Shown piece after piece: positions 18,030 to 28,044 of a DNA stretch of 64,000 nucleotides (the stretch's first letter is position 1; each line of letters starts with the position of its first letter). Below the pieces are notes generated by a model that saw nothing but the letters and a program-made list of their open reading frames with translations, was not told where the DNA came from and ran no database searches. A program made the position numbers and the translations under genes. The stretch spans positions 1-64,000 of the forward strand of contig JACRSG010000010.1 in NCBI GenBank assembly GCA_014305285.1. The letters run 5' to 3'. The stretch comes from Campylobacter jejuni (GTDB lineage Bacteria; Campylobacterota; Campylobacteria; Campylobacterales; Campylobacteraceae).

Positions 18030-19234
18030 TGATGAGTGATATTATCTCTATAAAAGATATTGATTTAGCCAAGAAAAAAGTTTTTATAAGATGTGATTTT
18101 AATGTTCCTCAAGATGATTTTTTAAATATTACTGATGATAGACGCATAAGATCAGCTATTCCTACGATAAGATATTGTTTAGATAATGGTTGTAATGTGA
18201 TTTTGGCTTCCCATTTAGGACGCCCAAAAGAAATCAGCTCTAAGTATTCTCTAGAACCTGTAGCCAAACGTCTTGCTAGACTTTTAGATAAAGAAATTAT
18301 TATGGCAAAAGATGTTATCGGCGAAGATGCAAAAATCAAAGCTATGAAATTAAAAGTGGGTGAAATTTTACTTCTTGAAAATTTGCGTTTTGAAAAAGGT
18401 GAAACCAAAAACGATGAAAATTTAGCCAAAGAACTTGCTTCTATGGCTCAAGTTTATATCAATGATGCTTTTGGAGTGTGCCATAGAGCACATTCTAGTG
18501 TGAAGGCTATTACTCAATTTTTTGATGAAAAACACAAAGGTGCAGGGTTTTTACTTCAAAAAGAAATTGACTTTGCAAGCAATCTTATCAAACATCCAGC
18601 ACGTCCTTTTGTTGCTGTTGTTGGAGGTTCAAAGGTAAGTGGAAAACTTCAAGCATTGACAAATTTATTATCCAAGGTGGATAAATTAATCATAGGTGGA
18701 GGTATGGCATTTACTTTTTTAAAAGCCTTAGGTTATGATATAGGAAATTCACTTTTAGAAGAAGAACTTTTAGAAGAAGCTAATAAAATTCTTACTAAGG
18801 GTAAAAATTTAGGAGTAAAAATTTATCTTCCAGTAGATGTTGTAGCTGCTCCTGCGTGCTCACAAGATGCACCAATGAAATTTGTTTCAGTGCAAGAAAT
18901 TCCAAATGGTTGGATGGGTTTAGATATAGGACCTGCGAGTGTGAGACTTTTTAAAGAGGTGATTTCTGATGCACAAACGATTTGGTGGAATGGGCCTATG
19001 GGTGTTTTTGAAATTGATAAATTTTCAAAAGGTAGTATTAAAATGAGTCATTATATTAGCGAAGGACATGCAACTTCTGTTGTTGGAGGTGGCGATACAG
19101 CTGATGTGGTTGCACGTGCAGGAGATGCAGATGAGATGACTTTTATTTCTACAGGAGGAGGAGCCTCTCTTGAACTTATAGAGGGTAAAGAACTTCCAGG
19201 TGTAAAAGCTTTAAGATCTAAGGAAAATGAATGA
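18029..19234 (+). CDS. pgk: Phosphoglycerate kinase
   Basis: A 401-residue PGK with the N-terminal [15 protein letters not shown] signature and [10 protein letters not shown], and the ATP-binding [12 protein letters not shown] near the C terminus. It exchanges phosphate between 1,3-bisphosphoglycerate and ADP. Two ATG codons are adjacent (18029 and 18032); the first overlaps the gapA stop. It is in a three-gene unit gapA-pgk-tpiA. Confidence 0.97.
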   Translation: MMSDIISIKDIDLAKKKVFIRCDFNVPQDDFLNITDDRRIRSAIPTIRYCLDNGCNVILASHLGRPKEISSKYSLEPVAKRLARLLDKEIIMAKDVIGEDAKIKAMKLKVGEILLLENLRFEKGETKNDENLAKELASMAQVYINDAFGVCHRAHSSVKAITQFFDEKHKGAGFLLQKEIDFASNLIKHPARPFVAVVGGSKVSGKLQALTNLLSKVDKLIIGGGMAFTFLKALGYDIGNSLLEEELLEEANKILTKGKNLGVKIYLPVDVVAAPACSQDAPMKFVSVQEIPNGWMGLDIGPASVRLFKEVISDAQTIWWNGPMGVFEIDKFSKGSIKMSHYISEGHATSVVGGGDTADVVARAGDADEMTFISTGGGASLELIEGKELPGVKALRSKENE

Positions 19235-19902
19235 TCTTTGCTGCAAATTTAAAATGTAATCATACAAGGGCAAGCTTTAAAATTTATGCTGAAATTTTAA
19301 ATAAAACTATGGGGACAAAATGCGATGATATTATCGTTTTCTCACCTAGTGTAGCATTTTTAGAAAATGAAAATAACTTCATACAAGGAGCACAGAATTT
19401 TTATCCTTGTGTTAATGGAGCTTTTACAGGCGAGCTTGGAAAAGAACATTTGGACGAATTTGGAATTAAATGTGTTTTAATCGGACATTCTGAAAGGAGA
19501 GCTTTAGGAGATGAAGAACTTATTAAGGCTAAATTTGATTTTGCTAAAGAGCATGGTTATAAAATTGTTTTTTGTATAGGTGAAAATTTAGATACAAAAA
19601 ATTCAGGCAAGACTTTAGAGTTTTTAAAAAAACAACTTGAAATTATTGATTTAAATTATGAAAAACTCATCATCGCTTATGAGCCTATTTATTCTATAGG
19701 AACGGGAGTGAGCGCGCAAAGTGTAGATATCGCTAAAGTGCTTGAATTTTTAGCGAGTTTAACTAAGGCACCTTTGCTTTATGGTGGAAGTGTGAATGAA
19801 AATAATATCAAAGAAATTTTAAGTGTAAATCATTGTGGTGGAGTTTTGATAGGATCTGCGGCTTTAAAAGTAGAAAATTTTATAAAATTAATCAAAGGAT
19901 AA
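19231..19902 (+). CDS. tpiA: Triosephosphate isomerase
   Basis: A 223-residue TIM, shorter than the usual 250, as is typical in this group. Catalytic residues are all present: Lys in AANLKCN, His in IGHSERR, Glu in [13 protein letters not shown]; the phosphate loop is [11 protein letters not shown]. It starts in an ATGA overlap with pgk. Confidence 0.95.
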   Translation: MIFAANLKCNHTRASFKIYAEILNKTMGTKCDDIIVFSPSVAFLENENNFIQGAQNFYPCVNGAFTGELGKEHLDEFGIKCVLIGHSERRALGDEELIKAKFDFAKEHGYKIVFCIGENLDTKNSGKTLEFLKKQLEIIDLNYEKLIIAYEPIYSIGTGVSAQSVDIAKVLEFLASLTKAPLLYGGSVNENNIKEILSVNHCGGVLIGSAALKVENFIKLIKG

Positions 19903-20807
<905 letters not shown>

Positions 20808-21971
20808 TTATTTTTTCATACTATCAAAAGCTTGTGTTAAATCAGCAATTAAATCTTTAGCATCTTCAAGACCTATATGAAATCTCACAAATGGTCCTCT
20901 TGTGCTTAGGTCTGTTGCAGTTCTAGGTGGAGTAGTTACGGTGGCTAAACTTTCATATCCACCCCAGCTAGCACCAATTGAAAAGTATTCTAATTTATCT
21001 ACAAATTTAATAGCATCATCTTTGCTATAACCCTCTGCAAATTCTATGGTAATCATACCATTTGTACCTTTATGATCACGCATGAAAATTTTATGATTTG
21101 GGTGGGATTTGAGTTTTGGATAGAAAATTGTTTTAATTTCTTTTCTGCTTTGTAAAAACTCTACAATTTCATCAGCACTTTTTTCATGAGCTTTCATTCT
21201 TACATCTAGCGTTCTCATTCCACGAAGTACTAAGTAAGCATCATCAGGACTTGTTGTAAAGCCTAAAGCTTCTGGAAGTTTGTCAAAATTTTTCCATTCT
21301 TTTTTATTAACTACTACTATACCCATGGTTACATCAGAGTGTCCACTAAGATATTTTGTAGCAGCAATAACTGAAATATCCACTCCAAGTTTTAAAGGAT
21401 TTAGAAAATATCCGCTAGAATAAGTATTGTCGATAGCTACAGGGATATTGTGTGCATGAGCAATTTTGCAAAGTTTTGGTAAATCTATGATTTCATAAAG
21501 TATAGAACCTGGACTTTCACATAGGATAAGTTTAGTATTAGGTTTAATTTTTTCTTCTACATCACTTGCATCAGCTTTTAAAAAATCAATTTCAACACCC
21601 ATTTTATCCAAAAACAATTTGCAAATCGTTCTTACAGGTCCATAAATTGCATCAGTGATTAAAAAATGTGCATCTTTGCTTGCATAGTTTAAAAGCACCA
21701 TGGCTAATGCTGCAAGTCCTGTTGGGAAAAGTTGTGCTCTATAGCCATCCTCTAGAGTACAAATAAGTTTTTCAAGTTCGAAATTGGTTGTTGTTCCTCT
21801 AGCTCCATAGCTTAAAACACGATCCGTTTTTCTTAATTTTCTGTATTTTTGCCAAGTTGCGTGATCTTTAAAAAGTATGGTTGATGCACGCATAAGTGTA
21901 GGATTAACTGATCTTACTTCAGCACCTTGATCGCCTCTGCCACAATGAATAAGTTTAGTTTTTGAGTTCAT
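20808..21971 (-). CDS. metC: PLP-dependent Cys/Met metabolism enzyme, cystathionine beta-lyase type
   Basis: A 387-residue Cys/Met metabolism PLP enzyme. The PLP lysine is in SVIAATKYLSGHSDVTMG, and SYGARGTTTNFELE, FPTGLAALA and AIDNTYSSGYF are conserved fold motifs. Cystathionine beta-lyase is the best call; the family also includes gamma-synthases and methionine gamma-lyases. It is uninterrupted here, whereas my memory of the reference strain is of a split gene. It follows a broken transporter and a RidA gene on the same strand. RidA removes reactive enamines made by PLP lyases, so the pair makes biochemical sense. Confidence 0.88.
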   Translation of the reverse strand: MNSKTKLIHCGRGDQGAEVRSVNPTLMRASTILFKDHATWQKYRKLRKTDRVLSYGARGTTTNFELEKLICTLEDGYRAQLFPTGLAALAMVLLNYASKDAHFLITDAIYGPVRTICKLFLDKMGVEIDFLKADASDVEEKIKPNTKLILCESPGSILYEIIDLPKLCKIAHAHNIPVAIDNTYSSGYFLNPLKLGVDISVIAATKYLSGHSDVTMGIVVVNKKEWKNFDKLPEALGFTTSPDDAYLVLRGMRTLDVRMKAHEKSADEIVEFLQSRKEIKTIFYPKLKSHPNHKIFMRDHKGTNGMITIEFAEGYSKDDAIKFVDKLEYFSIGASWGGYESLATVTTPPRTATDLSTRGPFVRFHIGLEDAKDLIADLTQAFDSMKK

Positions 21972-21983
21972 TTTTTCTCCTTT

Positions 21984-22643
21984 TTAAAGATAGATATAAG
22001 TCATAATAACATTTACAATAGTCGCTACAAGCATACGAATAGCTGTTCTTTTAGCTACAGCAAAATAAAATCAAGATGCTATCAAGTTCAGCCACTTTGG
22101 ATGCCATGATAATATTTCCACTTCCAGATCCATGATCGATATATTGACAAATAGTAATAACGCTTAAGGCAGAAAATTTTGAAACACCAGAGCGTACAAG
22201 TATAGGATACATAGTAACCATAAATAAAAGTGCCAAGCCTATGAGAAGGGATAAAAAGAACTAAAAATTGCATGATAAAATAAGCAACTATGAGTAAAAC
22301 ATAAGCAGATTTTACTGCTTTTTAAAGGTTTTTCAAAAACTTTAAAAAGCACGTAAGAAGTTTCTACATGATTCATATAAGCAGAAAAACCTGCTATAGT
22401 CATAAGCGTAAGTCCAAGTCCTGCTAATGTACTTGACATGGTTTGATTGAAAACTTGAAAAATATCAAAAAAACCTAAATTTAAAGAACTTTTAGCGACA
22501 ATATGTGGGGAAAGTCCAAAAATAGTAGCTAAGGAAAGTAAAAGTAAACCGTTTAAAAGCAATGTCATATGAGCATTGATTTTCTTATAAAGCATAAAAA
22601 CAAGTAAAAAAAGGCTAAATAAAGAAAAAACAATACCTAGCAT
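21984..22643 (-). pseudogene. Broken C4-dicarboxylate carrier (DcuC family)
   Basis: The 5' part (22239-22643) encodes a membrane segment series starting MLGIVFSLFSLFLLVFML. A second frame (22051-22236) encodes ALLFMVTMYPILVRSG and HGSGSGNIIMASKVAELDS, matching the C-terminal GPGSGN region of DcuC carriers. A third piece ending IVNVIMTYIYL stops at 21984. At least two frameshifts and a large internal deletion leave about 215 codons of a family usually near 450. It lies 3 bases after the RidA gene, so it was once in the same operon. It would have carried C4-dicarboxylates such as succinate or fumarate. Confidence 0.88.
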
Positions 22644-22646
22644 GTT

Positions 22647-23009
22647 TTATCCTTTTTGAGCGATGATCTCTATTTCTACTTTAGCTTTTTTTGGTAGATC
22701 TTTTACCGCAAAAGCACTTCTTGCTGGATAAGGAGCTTTAAAAAATTCAGCATAAATTTCATTAAATGCTACAAAATCATTGATATCAGCTAAAAAGCAA
22801 GTGGTTTTAATAACCTTATCATAACTGATACCATTTTCTTCTAAGACAGCGCCGATATTTTTTAAAGATTGTTTGGTTTGTTCTTTGATATCAGAGCTTT
22901 CTATTTCTCCTGAAGCAGGGTTGATAGGAAGTTGTCCTGATATAAATAAAAGTCCATTTACTTCTCTATAAGCTGAGTATGGACCGATAGCCTTTGGATA
23001 GTTTGACAT
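22647..23009 (-). CDS. RidA family enamine/imine deaminase (Cj1388)
   Basis: A 120-residue RidA (YjgF/UK114) protein. Visible features are PYSAYREVNGLLFISGQLP and the C-terminal PARSAFAVKDLPKKAKVEIE with the conserved Arg. Family members hydrolyse 2-aminoacrylate and related enamines released by PLP enzymes. It heads a leftward unit that once contained the DcuC-type carrier and metC, and is divergent from a YheO-like regulator, its likely controller. Confidence 0.92.
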   Translation of the reverse strand: MSNYPKAIGPYSAYREVNGLLFISGQLPINPASGEIESSDIKEQTKQSLKNIGAVLEENGISYDKVIKTTCFLADINDFVAFNEIYAEFFKAPYPARSAFAVKDLPKKAKVEIEIIAQKG

Positions 23010-23176
23010 GAATTCTCCTTAGTTAAATATAGATTAAATAGAATGCATTGTATCACTACAATAATAATTTGTCAATAGTTTATTATCATAATAATAAAAT
23101 TTTATTTTTAAGAAATGTTTTAAAGTATAAAGAGTAGAATTTAATATTATATTAATTTTTTATTGAAGGCAGTTTT

Positions 23177-23836
23177 ATGGATGAGGGACAAAAACGACAA
23201 TTTATAAAGTTGACATATTTTTTAGGAGAAGTTTTAGGAGAGCAATATGAGATAGTTTTTTATGTAATTACTGAAGATGGAGCTTATCTTGCAGCAATTG
23301 CTAACAATCACATTAGTGGGAGAAGTTTAGATTCTCCTTTGACTGCTTTTGCAAGCGAGCTTATACAAAATAAAAAATATTTAGAAAAAGATTTTTTATG
23401 TGATTATAAGACTCTTGTTGGAAAATCAAAATTAATTAGAGGGTCTACTTTTTTTATTAAAAATCATGATAGATTGGTAGGTGTTTTGTGTATCAATCAT
23501 GATACTAGTATTATGAGAAATTTAATATGCAAGATAATTGATTTAGAAAAAATTGGAGATATGGATGAAATTTTAGGAAACATTAGTTTTTCTCAAAATG
23601 ATTCAAACATAGAAACATTAAGTCACTCGATAGAGGATATTTTAGTTCAAAGCGTAGATTCTAGTTATTTAAATTCTGATTATCAATTAAGCATTACTCA
23701 AAAAGAAGAAATTGCTGAAAAGCTGTATGAAAAAGGTATTTTTAATATAAAAGGATCAATTCCTATCGTAGCAAAATTTTTAAAAATTTCAGAACCTAGT
23801 GTTTATAGGTATCTGAAAAAATTTAAAAAATACTAA
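23177..23836 (+). CDS. YheO-like PAS/HTH transcriptional regulator (Cj1387c)
   Basis: A 219-residue regulator with an N-terminal YheO-like PAS domain (LGEQYEIVFYVITEDGAYLA to LVGVLCINHD) and a C-terminal helix-turn-helix, where KGSIPIVAKFLKISEPSVYR looks like the recognition unit (HTH_22). It is divergent from the RidA gene across a 167-base AT-rich gap, so it probably binds there. In C. jejuni this protein has been linked to flagella-flagella contacts and autoaggregation. No ligand can be inferred. Confidence 0.85.
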   Translation: MDEGQKRQFIKLTYFLGEVLGEQYEIVFYVITEDGAYLAAIANNHISGRSLDSPLTAFASELIQNKKYLEKDFLCDYKTLVGKSKLIRGSTFFIKNHDRLVGVLCINHDTSIMRNLICKIIDLEKIGDMDEILGNISFSQNDSNIETLSHSIEDILVQSVDSSYLNSDYQLSITQKEEIAEKLYEKGIFNIKGSIPIVAKFLKISEPSVYRYLKKFKKY

Positions 23837-23863
23837 AATTTTTTGATAAATTTTAGTATTTTT
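23829..23863. terminator. Bidirectional terminator embedded in two convergent gene ends
   Basis: A 13-bp perfect stem (AATACTAAAATTT / AAATTTTAGTATT) with a 6-base loop and flanking A and T runs. It covers the stop codons of both the regulator gene and the ankyrin gene, so the last codons of each also encode the hairpin. Confidence 0.85.
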
Positions 23864-24303
23864 AGGCTTATTTTCTTTAAAAAATTATTTTTAGATTTTT
23901 TGAGTAAAAATTCTGCCACATCTTTGCGTCCAAACATAATAGCAAAAGTATAAGGTGTCATTCCTAAGCCATTGTTTTCATCAATGTTTGCTCCATGTTT
24001 AACTAAAAGTTCACACATGGGTAAGTATCCTTTAAAACAAACTCCTGCTAATGGAGTTTGTCCACGATCGTTTTTTTCGTCTACTTTTGCACCTTTTTCT
24101 AAAAGCATTTTAGCACTTTCATAAGAATTATTATAAGCTGCAAGCATAAGTAAGCTATCACCTTTATGAGTTTTTAAATTTACATTTAAACCTGCTTCTA
24201 TCATGGTTTTAAGATTTTCACATTCATTATTTCTTGCAAAATTAAAAGCCATTTTACAAAGCTCTTCAAATCTTTTTTCTTCTTCTAAACTAAGAGTTGT
24301 CAT
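23833..24303 (-). CDS. Ankyrin-repeat protein, KatA haem-trafficking partner (Cj1386)
   Basis: A 156-residue protein with about three to four ankyrin repeats (for example GDSLLMLAAYNNSYESAKML and GQTPLAGVCFKGYLPMCELL). It lies 57 bases after katA on the same strand. In C. jejuni this protein binds haem and is needed to load haem into KatA, so mutants have catalase protein but little activity. The basic C terminus is lysine-rich. A small hairpin separates it from katA. Confidence 0.92.
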   Translation of the reverse strand: MTTLSLEEEKRFEELCKMAFNFARNNECENLKTMIEAGLNVNLKTHKGDSLLMLAAYNNSYESAKMLLEKGAKVDEKNDRGQTPLAGVCFKGYLPMCELLVKHGANIDENNGLGMTPYTFAIMFGRKDVAEFLLKKSKNNFLKKISLKILKFIKKF

Positions 24304-24332
24304 TGTTTTTCCTTAATTCTTATAATCTTTAG

Positions 24333-24353
24333 TTTGCCACCAAAAGTGGCAAG
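24333..24353 (-). other. Intercistronic hairpin between katA and the ankyrin gene
   Basis: A 7-bp stem TTGCCAC / GTGGCAA with a 5-base loop. No T run follows on the minus strand, so it may set the ratio of katA to ankyrin mRNA rather than end transcription. Confidence 0.45.
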
Positions 24354-24359
24354 TAAAAA

Positions 24360-25784
24360 TTATTTTTCTAAAGCTTTTTTAATTCCTTTTGTATAATCAG
24401 GTGAAATTTTTTCAAAATGTTCTAAAGCTCTAGTGATAATTTTTTCATCAACTCCTTCCATAGAAGCGGCGATATTATGAAAAAGTTGAGTTTTTTGATC
24501 ATCATTCATAAGATTAAATAAAGCTCTTGGTTGAGTATAAAAGTCATTATCTAGCGGAGCGTATCTTTGTGCTGTGCCTTCTAAGGCTAAATCAGGTTCA
24601 AGGTAGCTTTTATCTTCTTTTGGACTGTTATTATAGCTGTTTGGTTCATAATACGCTGCATCATTTTTATAACTATCAAAATTCATAGCACCAGCAACAT
24701 TGTAAGTATTTACTTCGCTTTTTGCACGATTTACTGGCAAAAGATGATAATTAGTTCCTATTCTATATCTTTGTGCATCAGGATATGAAAAAATTCTAGC
24801 TTGCAACATTTTATCAGGGCTAAAGCCAATGCCAGGAACTATATTACTTGGACTAAAGGCAGCTTGTTCAACTTCATTGAAATAGTTTTGCGGATTTTTG
24901 TTTAGAATCATTTCACCTATGTCCATCAAAGGCACAAGACTATGAGGCCAAATTTTTGTTAAATCAAAAGGATTAAATCCGAGTTTTTCTATATCTTTTT
25001 CAGCAAGAATTTGAATTTGAACTTTCCATTTTGGAAAATCTTTATTTTCTATAGCATTATAAAGATCTCTTTGATGACTTTCTCTATCTTTTGCTATAAG
25101 CTCAGCAGCTTCTTGGTTGGTAAGATTTTTAATCCCTTGTTGGGTTTTAAAATGGAATTTCACCCAAAATCTTTCATTTTTGTCATTAATAAAACTATAA
25201 GTATGGCTTCCAAATCCATGCATATGGCGATAACTTGCAGGAATTCCTCTATCGCTCATAAGAATAGTTACTTGATGTAAACTTTCAGGACATAAGCTCC
25301 AAAAATCCCAAGCAGCATTATTACTTCTTAGATGAGTTCTTGGGTCTCTTTTTTGAGTATGGATGAAATCAGGAAATTTATACGCATCACGGATGAAAAA
25401 AGTTGGAGTGTTATTTCCTACTAAATCCCAGTTTCCTTCCTTGGTATAGAATTTAATAGCAAATCCACGAACATCACGTTCAGCATCCGCTGCACCTGCT
25501 TCACCTGCAACAGTAGAAAAACGTAGGAAAAGAGGAGTTATTTCTCCTTTTTGAAATATTTTTGCCTTAGTATAAGTAGATAAATCAGCAGTGATTTTTA
25601 TTTCTCCATAAGCTCCACTTCCTTTAGCATGAACAGTTCTTTCTGGAATTCTTTCTCTATTTTGATGAGCAAGTTTTTCAAGCAAAAGATAATCTTGCAT
25701 AAGTAAAGGTCCTTTTGCACCTGCACTTAATGAATTTTGATTATCAGCTATAATGTTTCCAAAATCATTAGTCAATTTTTTCAT
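24360..25784 (-). CDS. katA: Monofunctional haem catalase
   Basis: A 474-residue clade 3 catalase. The catalytic His is in [16 protein letters not shown], the Asn in [11 protein letters not shown], and the proximal haem Tyr in [12 protein letters not shown]. It degrades hydrogen peroxide and is the main catalase of C. jejuni. The divergent upstream region is very AT-rich with Fur/PerR-like palindromes, matching its known repression by PerR and Fur. It is followed by the haem-delivery ankyrin protein. Confidence 0.98.
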   Translation of the reverse strand: MKKLTNDFGNIIADNQNSLSAGAKGPLLMQDYLLLEKLAHQNRERIPERTVHAKGSGAYGEIKITADLSTYTKAKIFQKGEITPLFLRFSTVAGEAGAADAERDVRGFAIKFYTKEGNWDLVGNNTPTFFIRDAYKFPDFIHTQKRDPRTHLRSNNAAWDFWSLCPESLHQVTILMSDRGIPASYRHMHGFGSHTYSFINDKNERFWVKFHFKTQQGIKNLTNQEAAELIAKDRESHQRDLYNAIENKDFPKWKVQIQILAEKDIEKLGFNPFDLTKIWPHSLVPLMDIGEMILNKNPQNYFNEVEQAAFSPSNIVPGIGFSPDKMLQARIFSYPDAQRYRIGTNYHLLPVNRAKSEVNTYNVAGAMNFDSYKNDAAYYEPNSYNNSPKEDKSYLEPDLALEGTAQRYAPLDNDFYTQPRALFNLMNDDQKTQLFHNIAASMEGVDEKIITRALEHFEKISPDYTKGIKKALEK

Positions 25785-25908
25785 TGTTTTCTCCTAAATA
25801 ATAATTTTTATTAATTAGTAAATTATATCTATAAAAAATTAAAATTAACTGAAATAAGTAGTGTATTTTATTGATAATAAATTTCAAAATAAATTTAGTT
25901 TTTTTATA

Positions 25909-25926
25909 TTATAATAATAATTATTA
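25909..25926. promoter_or_regulatory. Candidate PerR/Fur-type box between katA and the DUF2325 gene
   Basis: TTATAATAATAATTATTA is a near-palindromic AT repeat of the ATAAT/ATTAT kind used by the Fur family. It lies in the 174-base divergent gap between katA and the flavodoxin operon, 33 bases before the ATG at 25959. Low base complexity makes chance matches likely. Confidence 0.45.
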
Positions 25927-25958
25927 AAATATATTTTAAAAATCACAAAGGAGAATTT

Positions 25959-26273
25959 ATGTCAGTTTTGGTTATTGGTGCAGATGAAATCACTCCTATT
26001 AGAGCTGTTTTACATGATTTAGGTGCTAAAAAAATAGAACACTGGGATGCACGTAATGAAAATAGAGTTAATCGCAAGCCGATTCCTTGTGATACAGAAT
26101 GTATAGTAATGTTAACAAGCTTTTTAAATCATAATACTATGAAAAAAATCAAAAATGAAGCTAAAAAACGCAAAATTCCATTAGTTTGTGCAAAAAGAAG
26201 TGTAAGTTGTGTGTATTGTGAATATTGTAAAATTTTTAATCTTAATAAAGAATTTTCTTGCTATAAAGGTTAA
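25959..26273 (+). CDS. DUF2325 protein with cysteine-rich tail (Cj1384c)
   Basis: A 104-residue DUF2325 protein (VLVIGADEITPIRAVLHDLG at the start), a Rossmann-like fold of unknown function. The C-terminal 30 residues carry several Cys (SVSCVYCEYCKIF and FSCYKG), suggesting a metal or redox site. AAAGGAG precedes the ATG. It is 2 bases upstream of the next gene, in an operon that ends with flavodoxin and diverges from katA. A redox or metal sensor-like role is inference only. Confidence 0.85.
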   Translation: MSVLVIGADEITPIRAVLHDLGAKKIEHWDARNENRVNRKPIPCDTECIVMLTSFLNHNTMKKIKNEAKKRKIPLVCAKRSVSCVYCEYCKIFNLNKEFSCYKG

Positions 26274-26275
26274 AG

Positions 26276-26971
26276 ATGTTATTTGGATTTGATGATAAGC
26301 AAGAATTTATACCGAAAATTTATCGCTATTTAAACAATCAAGAGCTTATGTTGACTTTTTTAACTCAATATAATGCGATCGTTGATAGCGATCTAAAAAT
26401 TCCTCTTTTATATGCAAAAAATACCAAGAGTTTAAAAATGATATTTAGAAATTTTTTATATGATATAATGCATGTTTCATTTGGTAAGATTCAACATATA
26501 AATACCAAGCTTAATGCATACGCTTTTTACTTTCAAAAAAGAAAAAGCTTGATTTTTAATACTAAAATATCTAAGAATGTTAATCTTTTAAGACTTTTAA
26601 GAATTTATCTTCATGGTATTTGTTTTAATGTGCAAATTTTATTTAGTTCCTATGTTTATGATAAGGTTTCTTTTCAAAATAGTGGAAAAAATATAGATCA
26701 AGATGGTGATCTTATTATAATAGATAAGAAATTTGCAATTTTGCCACTTTGTAAAGAGATTAATACGCATGATTTAGAAATTGAAAATGAAATTTATAGA
26801 TTTTTAAATTTAATAAAAGAAAACAATTTTGAAAAATTTTATATTGTTTGTCCACGTAACAAAAATTTCACACACTTTATTGAAATAAAACATTTTTTGT
26901 GTGATTTAAACAAAACTATGTTAAAATTAGTTCCGTATAAAATATCAAATCAACTTATAAGGAGAAAATAA
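26276..26971 (+). CDS. Unknown protein upstream of flavodoxin (Cj1383c)
   Basis: A 231-residue protein I do not recognise. It has no signal peptide and no clear membrane segment. It is rich in Phe, Tyr, Leu and Lys and reads as a soluble alpha/beta protein. It overlaps the fldA start by one base and follows the DUF2325 gene by 2 bases, so the three are certainly co-transcribed and probably translationally coupled. Its conserved place in the operon suggests a job linked to flavodoxin or peroxide stress, which is inference. Confidence 0.75.
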   Translation: MLFGFDDKQEFIPKIYRYLNNQELMLTFLTQYNAIVDSDLKIPLLYAKNTKSLKMIFRNFLYDIMHVSFGKIQHINTKLNAYAFYFQKRKSLIFNTKISKNVNLLRLLRIYLHGICFNVQILFSSYVYDKVSFQNSGKNIDQDGDLIIIDKKFAILPLCKEINTHDLEIENEIYRFLNLIKENNFEKFYIVCPRNKNFTHFIEIKHFLCDLNKTMLKLVPYKISNQLIRRK

Positions 26972-27462
26972 TGTCAGTAGCAGTAATCTATGGTAGTGCT
27001 ATGGGAAATACAGAAGGAGCAGCTAATACAATTGCTTCAAAACTGGGAATTAGTGATGTTTTTAATATCTCAGATATTGATGCAGCTAAAATGAATTCTT
27101 ATGATAAATTAATTTGTGGAACTTCAACTTGGGGAAGTGGTGATTTACAAGATGATTGGGATGGTTTTGATTTTTCAGGGCTTAGCCTTGGTGGAAAAAC
27201 TGTAGCTGTGTTTGGTATGGGTGATAGTGAAAGTTATTCTGATACTTTTTGTGGTGGTATGGGTAAATTAGCTCAAAATTTAAAAGACGCAGGTGCAAAT
27301 TTGGTAGGAGAAGTTTCAACTGATGGTTATACATTTGAAGCAAGCGATGCGGTTGTAGATGGTAAATTCGTTGGACTTGCTCTTGACAATGATAATCAAG
27401 AAGATCAAACCGAATCAAGAATTGATGCTTGGGTAGAACAAATCAAATCTTATTTTGCTTAA
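26971..27462 (+). CDS. fldA: Flavodoxin
   Basis: A 163-residue long-chain flavodoxin. The FMN phosphate loop is YGSAMGNTEGAANT at the N terminus, the isoalloxazine loops are in CGTSTWGSGDLQDDW and FGMGDSESYSDTFCGG. It is the main low-potential electron carrier in epsilonproteobacteria, serving pyruvate and 2-oxoglutarate oxidoreductases and probably complex I. AAGGAGA precedes the ATG. A strong terminator follows. Confidence 0.96.
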   Translation: MSVAVIYGSAMGNTEGAANTIASKLGISDVFNISDIDAAKMNSYDKLICGTSTWGSGDLQDDWDGFDFSGLSLGGKTVAVFGMGDSESYSDTFCGGMGKLAQNLKDAGANLVGEVSTDGYTFEASDAVVDGKFVGLALDNDNQEDQTESRIDAWVEQIKSYFA

Positions 27463-27474
27463 TAATTCTTAGAG

Positions 27475-27510
27475 TCAAAGAGTCTTTATACTCTTTGATT
27501 CTCTTTTCTT
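27475..27510 (+). terminator. Rho-independent terminator after fldA
   Basis: A 9-bp stem TCAAAGAGT / ACTCTTTGA with a 6-base loop, then a T-rich tail (TTCTCTTTTCTT), 13 bases after the fldA stop. The converging lipoprotein gene ends at its far side. Confidence 0.85.
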
Positions 27511-28039
27511 AAAAATAAAAAAAACTCACTATTTGATTTATAATTTTATTTTCTAAAGATAATTGACAGCGTTCTTTATTTCCAAGATAAGCTGTTCTTG
27601 CAAGAAGACTTGTTTTTTGAGAATTGTGATTTTTAGAGTTGATTTGTAAATTAACTTGCATAGTATAGTAGTTTTCTACCATCCATTCTCCATCACTTTC
27701 TAAAGGATCAAAATCATAAAAAAATCTTGCTGAAGTTGTGATTTTTTGAGCATAAGAATGTTTTTTCATATCCACAAGATTGATTAAAATTTCATAGTCC
27801 GCATTCTCTTTTACTTCTTTTAAGCCTAAATTTTTAAGTTTTAAAGCCAAATCTCTATCCAAAGTAGTTTGAAGTTGGCTAGGATTTTGAAAGGAAATTT
27901 TAAAACTTTGTTGTTTTTGTGATCTGATAAAAATGCCTTCATTGCTTGTTTGAATGGAGCTTTGTATGAAAGTTGTATTGGTGCAAGCACTCATAAAGAG
28001 TGCTATAAAAAAGCTTAAAATTAAAGTAAATTTAAACAT
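27509..28039 (-). CDS. Putative lipoprotein (Cj1381)
   Basis: A 176-residue protein with a type II signal peptide: hydrophobic core ILSFFIALFM followed by the lipobox MSAC, acylated Cys at residue 19. The mature part has a DxxLALKLKNLGLKEVKENADY segment reminiscent of DUF4136/LPS-assembly-like small lipoproteins, but I cannot name a family. It lies 5 bases after the DsbC-like gene and is co-transcribed with it. Confidence 0.8.
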   Translation of the reverse strand: MFKFTLILSFFIALFMSACTNTTFIQSSIQTSNEGIFIRSQKQQSFKISFQNPSQLQTTLDRDLALKLKNLGLKEVKENADYEILINLVDMKKHSYAQKITTSARFFYDFDPLESDGEWMVENYYTMQVNLQINSKNHNSQKTSLLARTAYLGNKERCQLSLENKIINQIVSFFYF

Positions 28040-28044
28040 TAGGT

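Noticed and set aside
27182-27418. A 78-codon frame on the minus strand
   Set aside because: It lies fully antisense to the flavodoxin gene, and its Leu/His/Gln-rich sequence is what the reverse complement of a Gly/Asp-rich gene gives.
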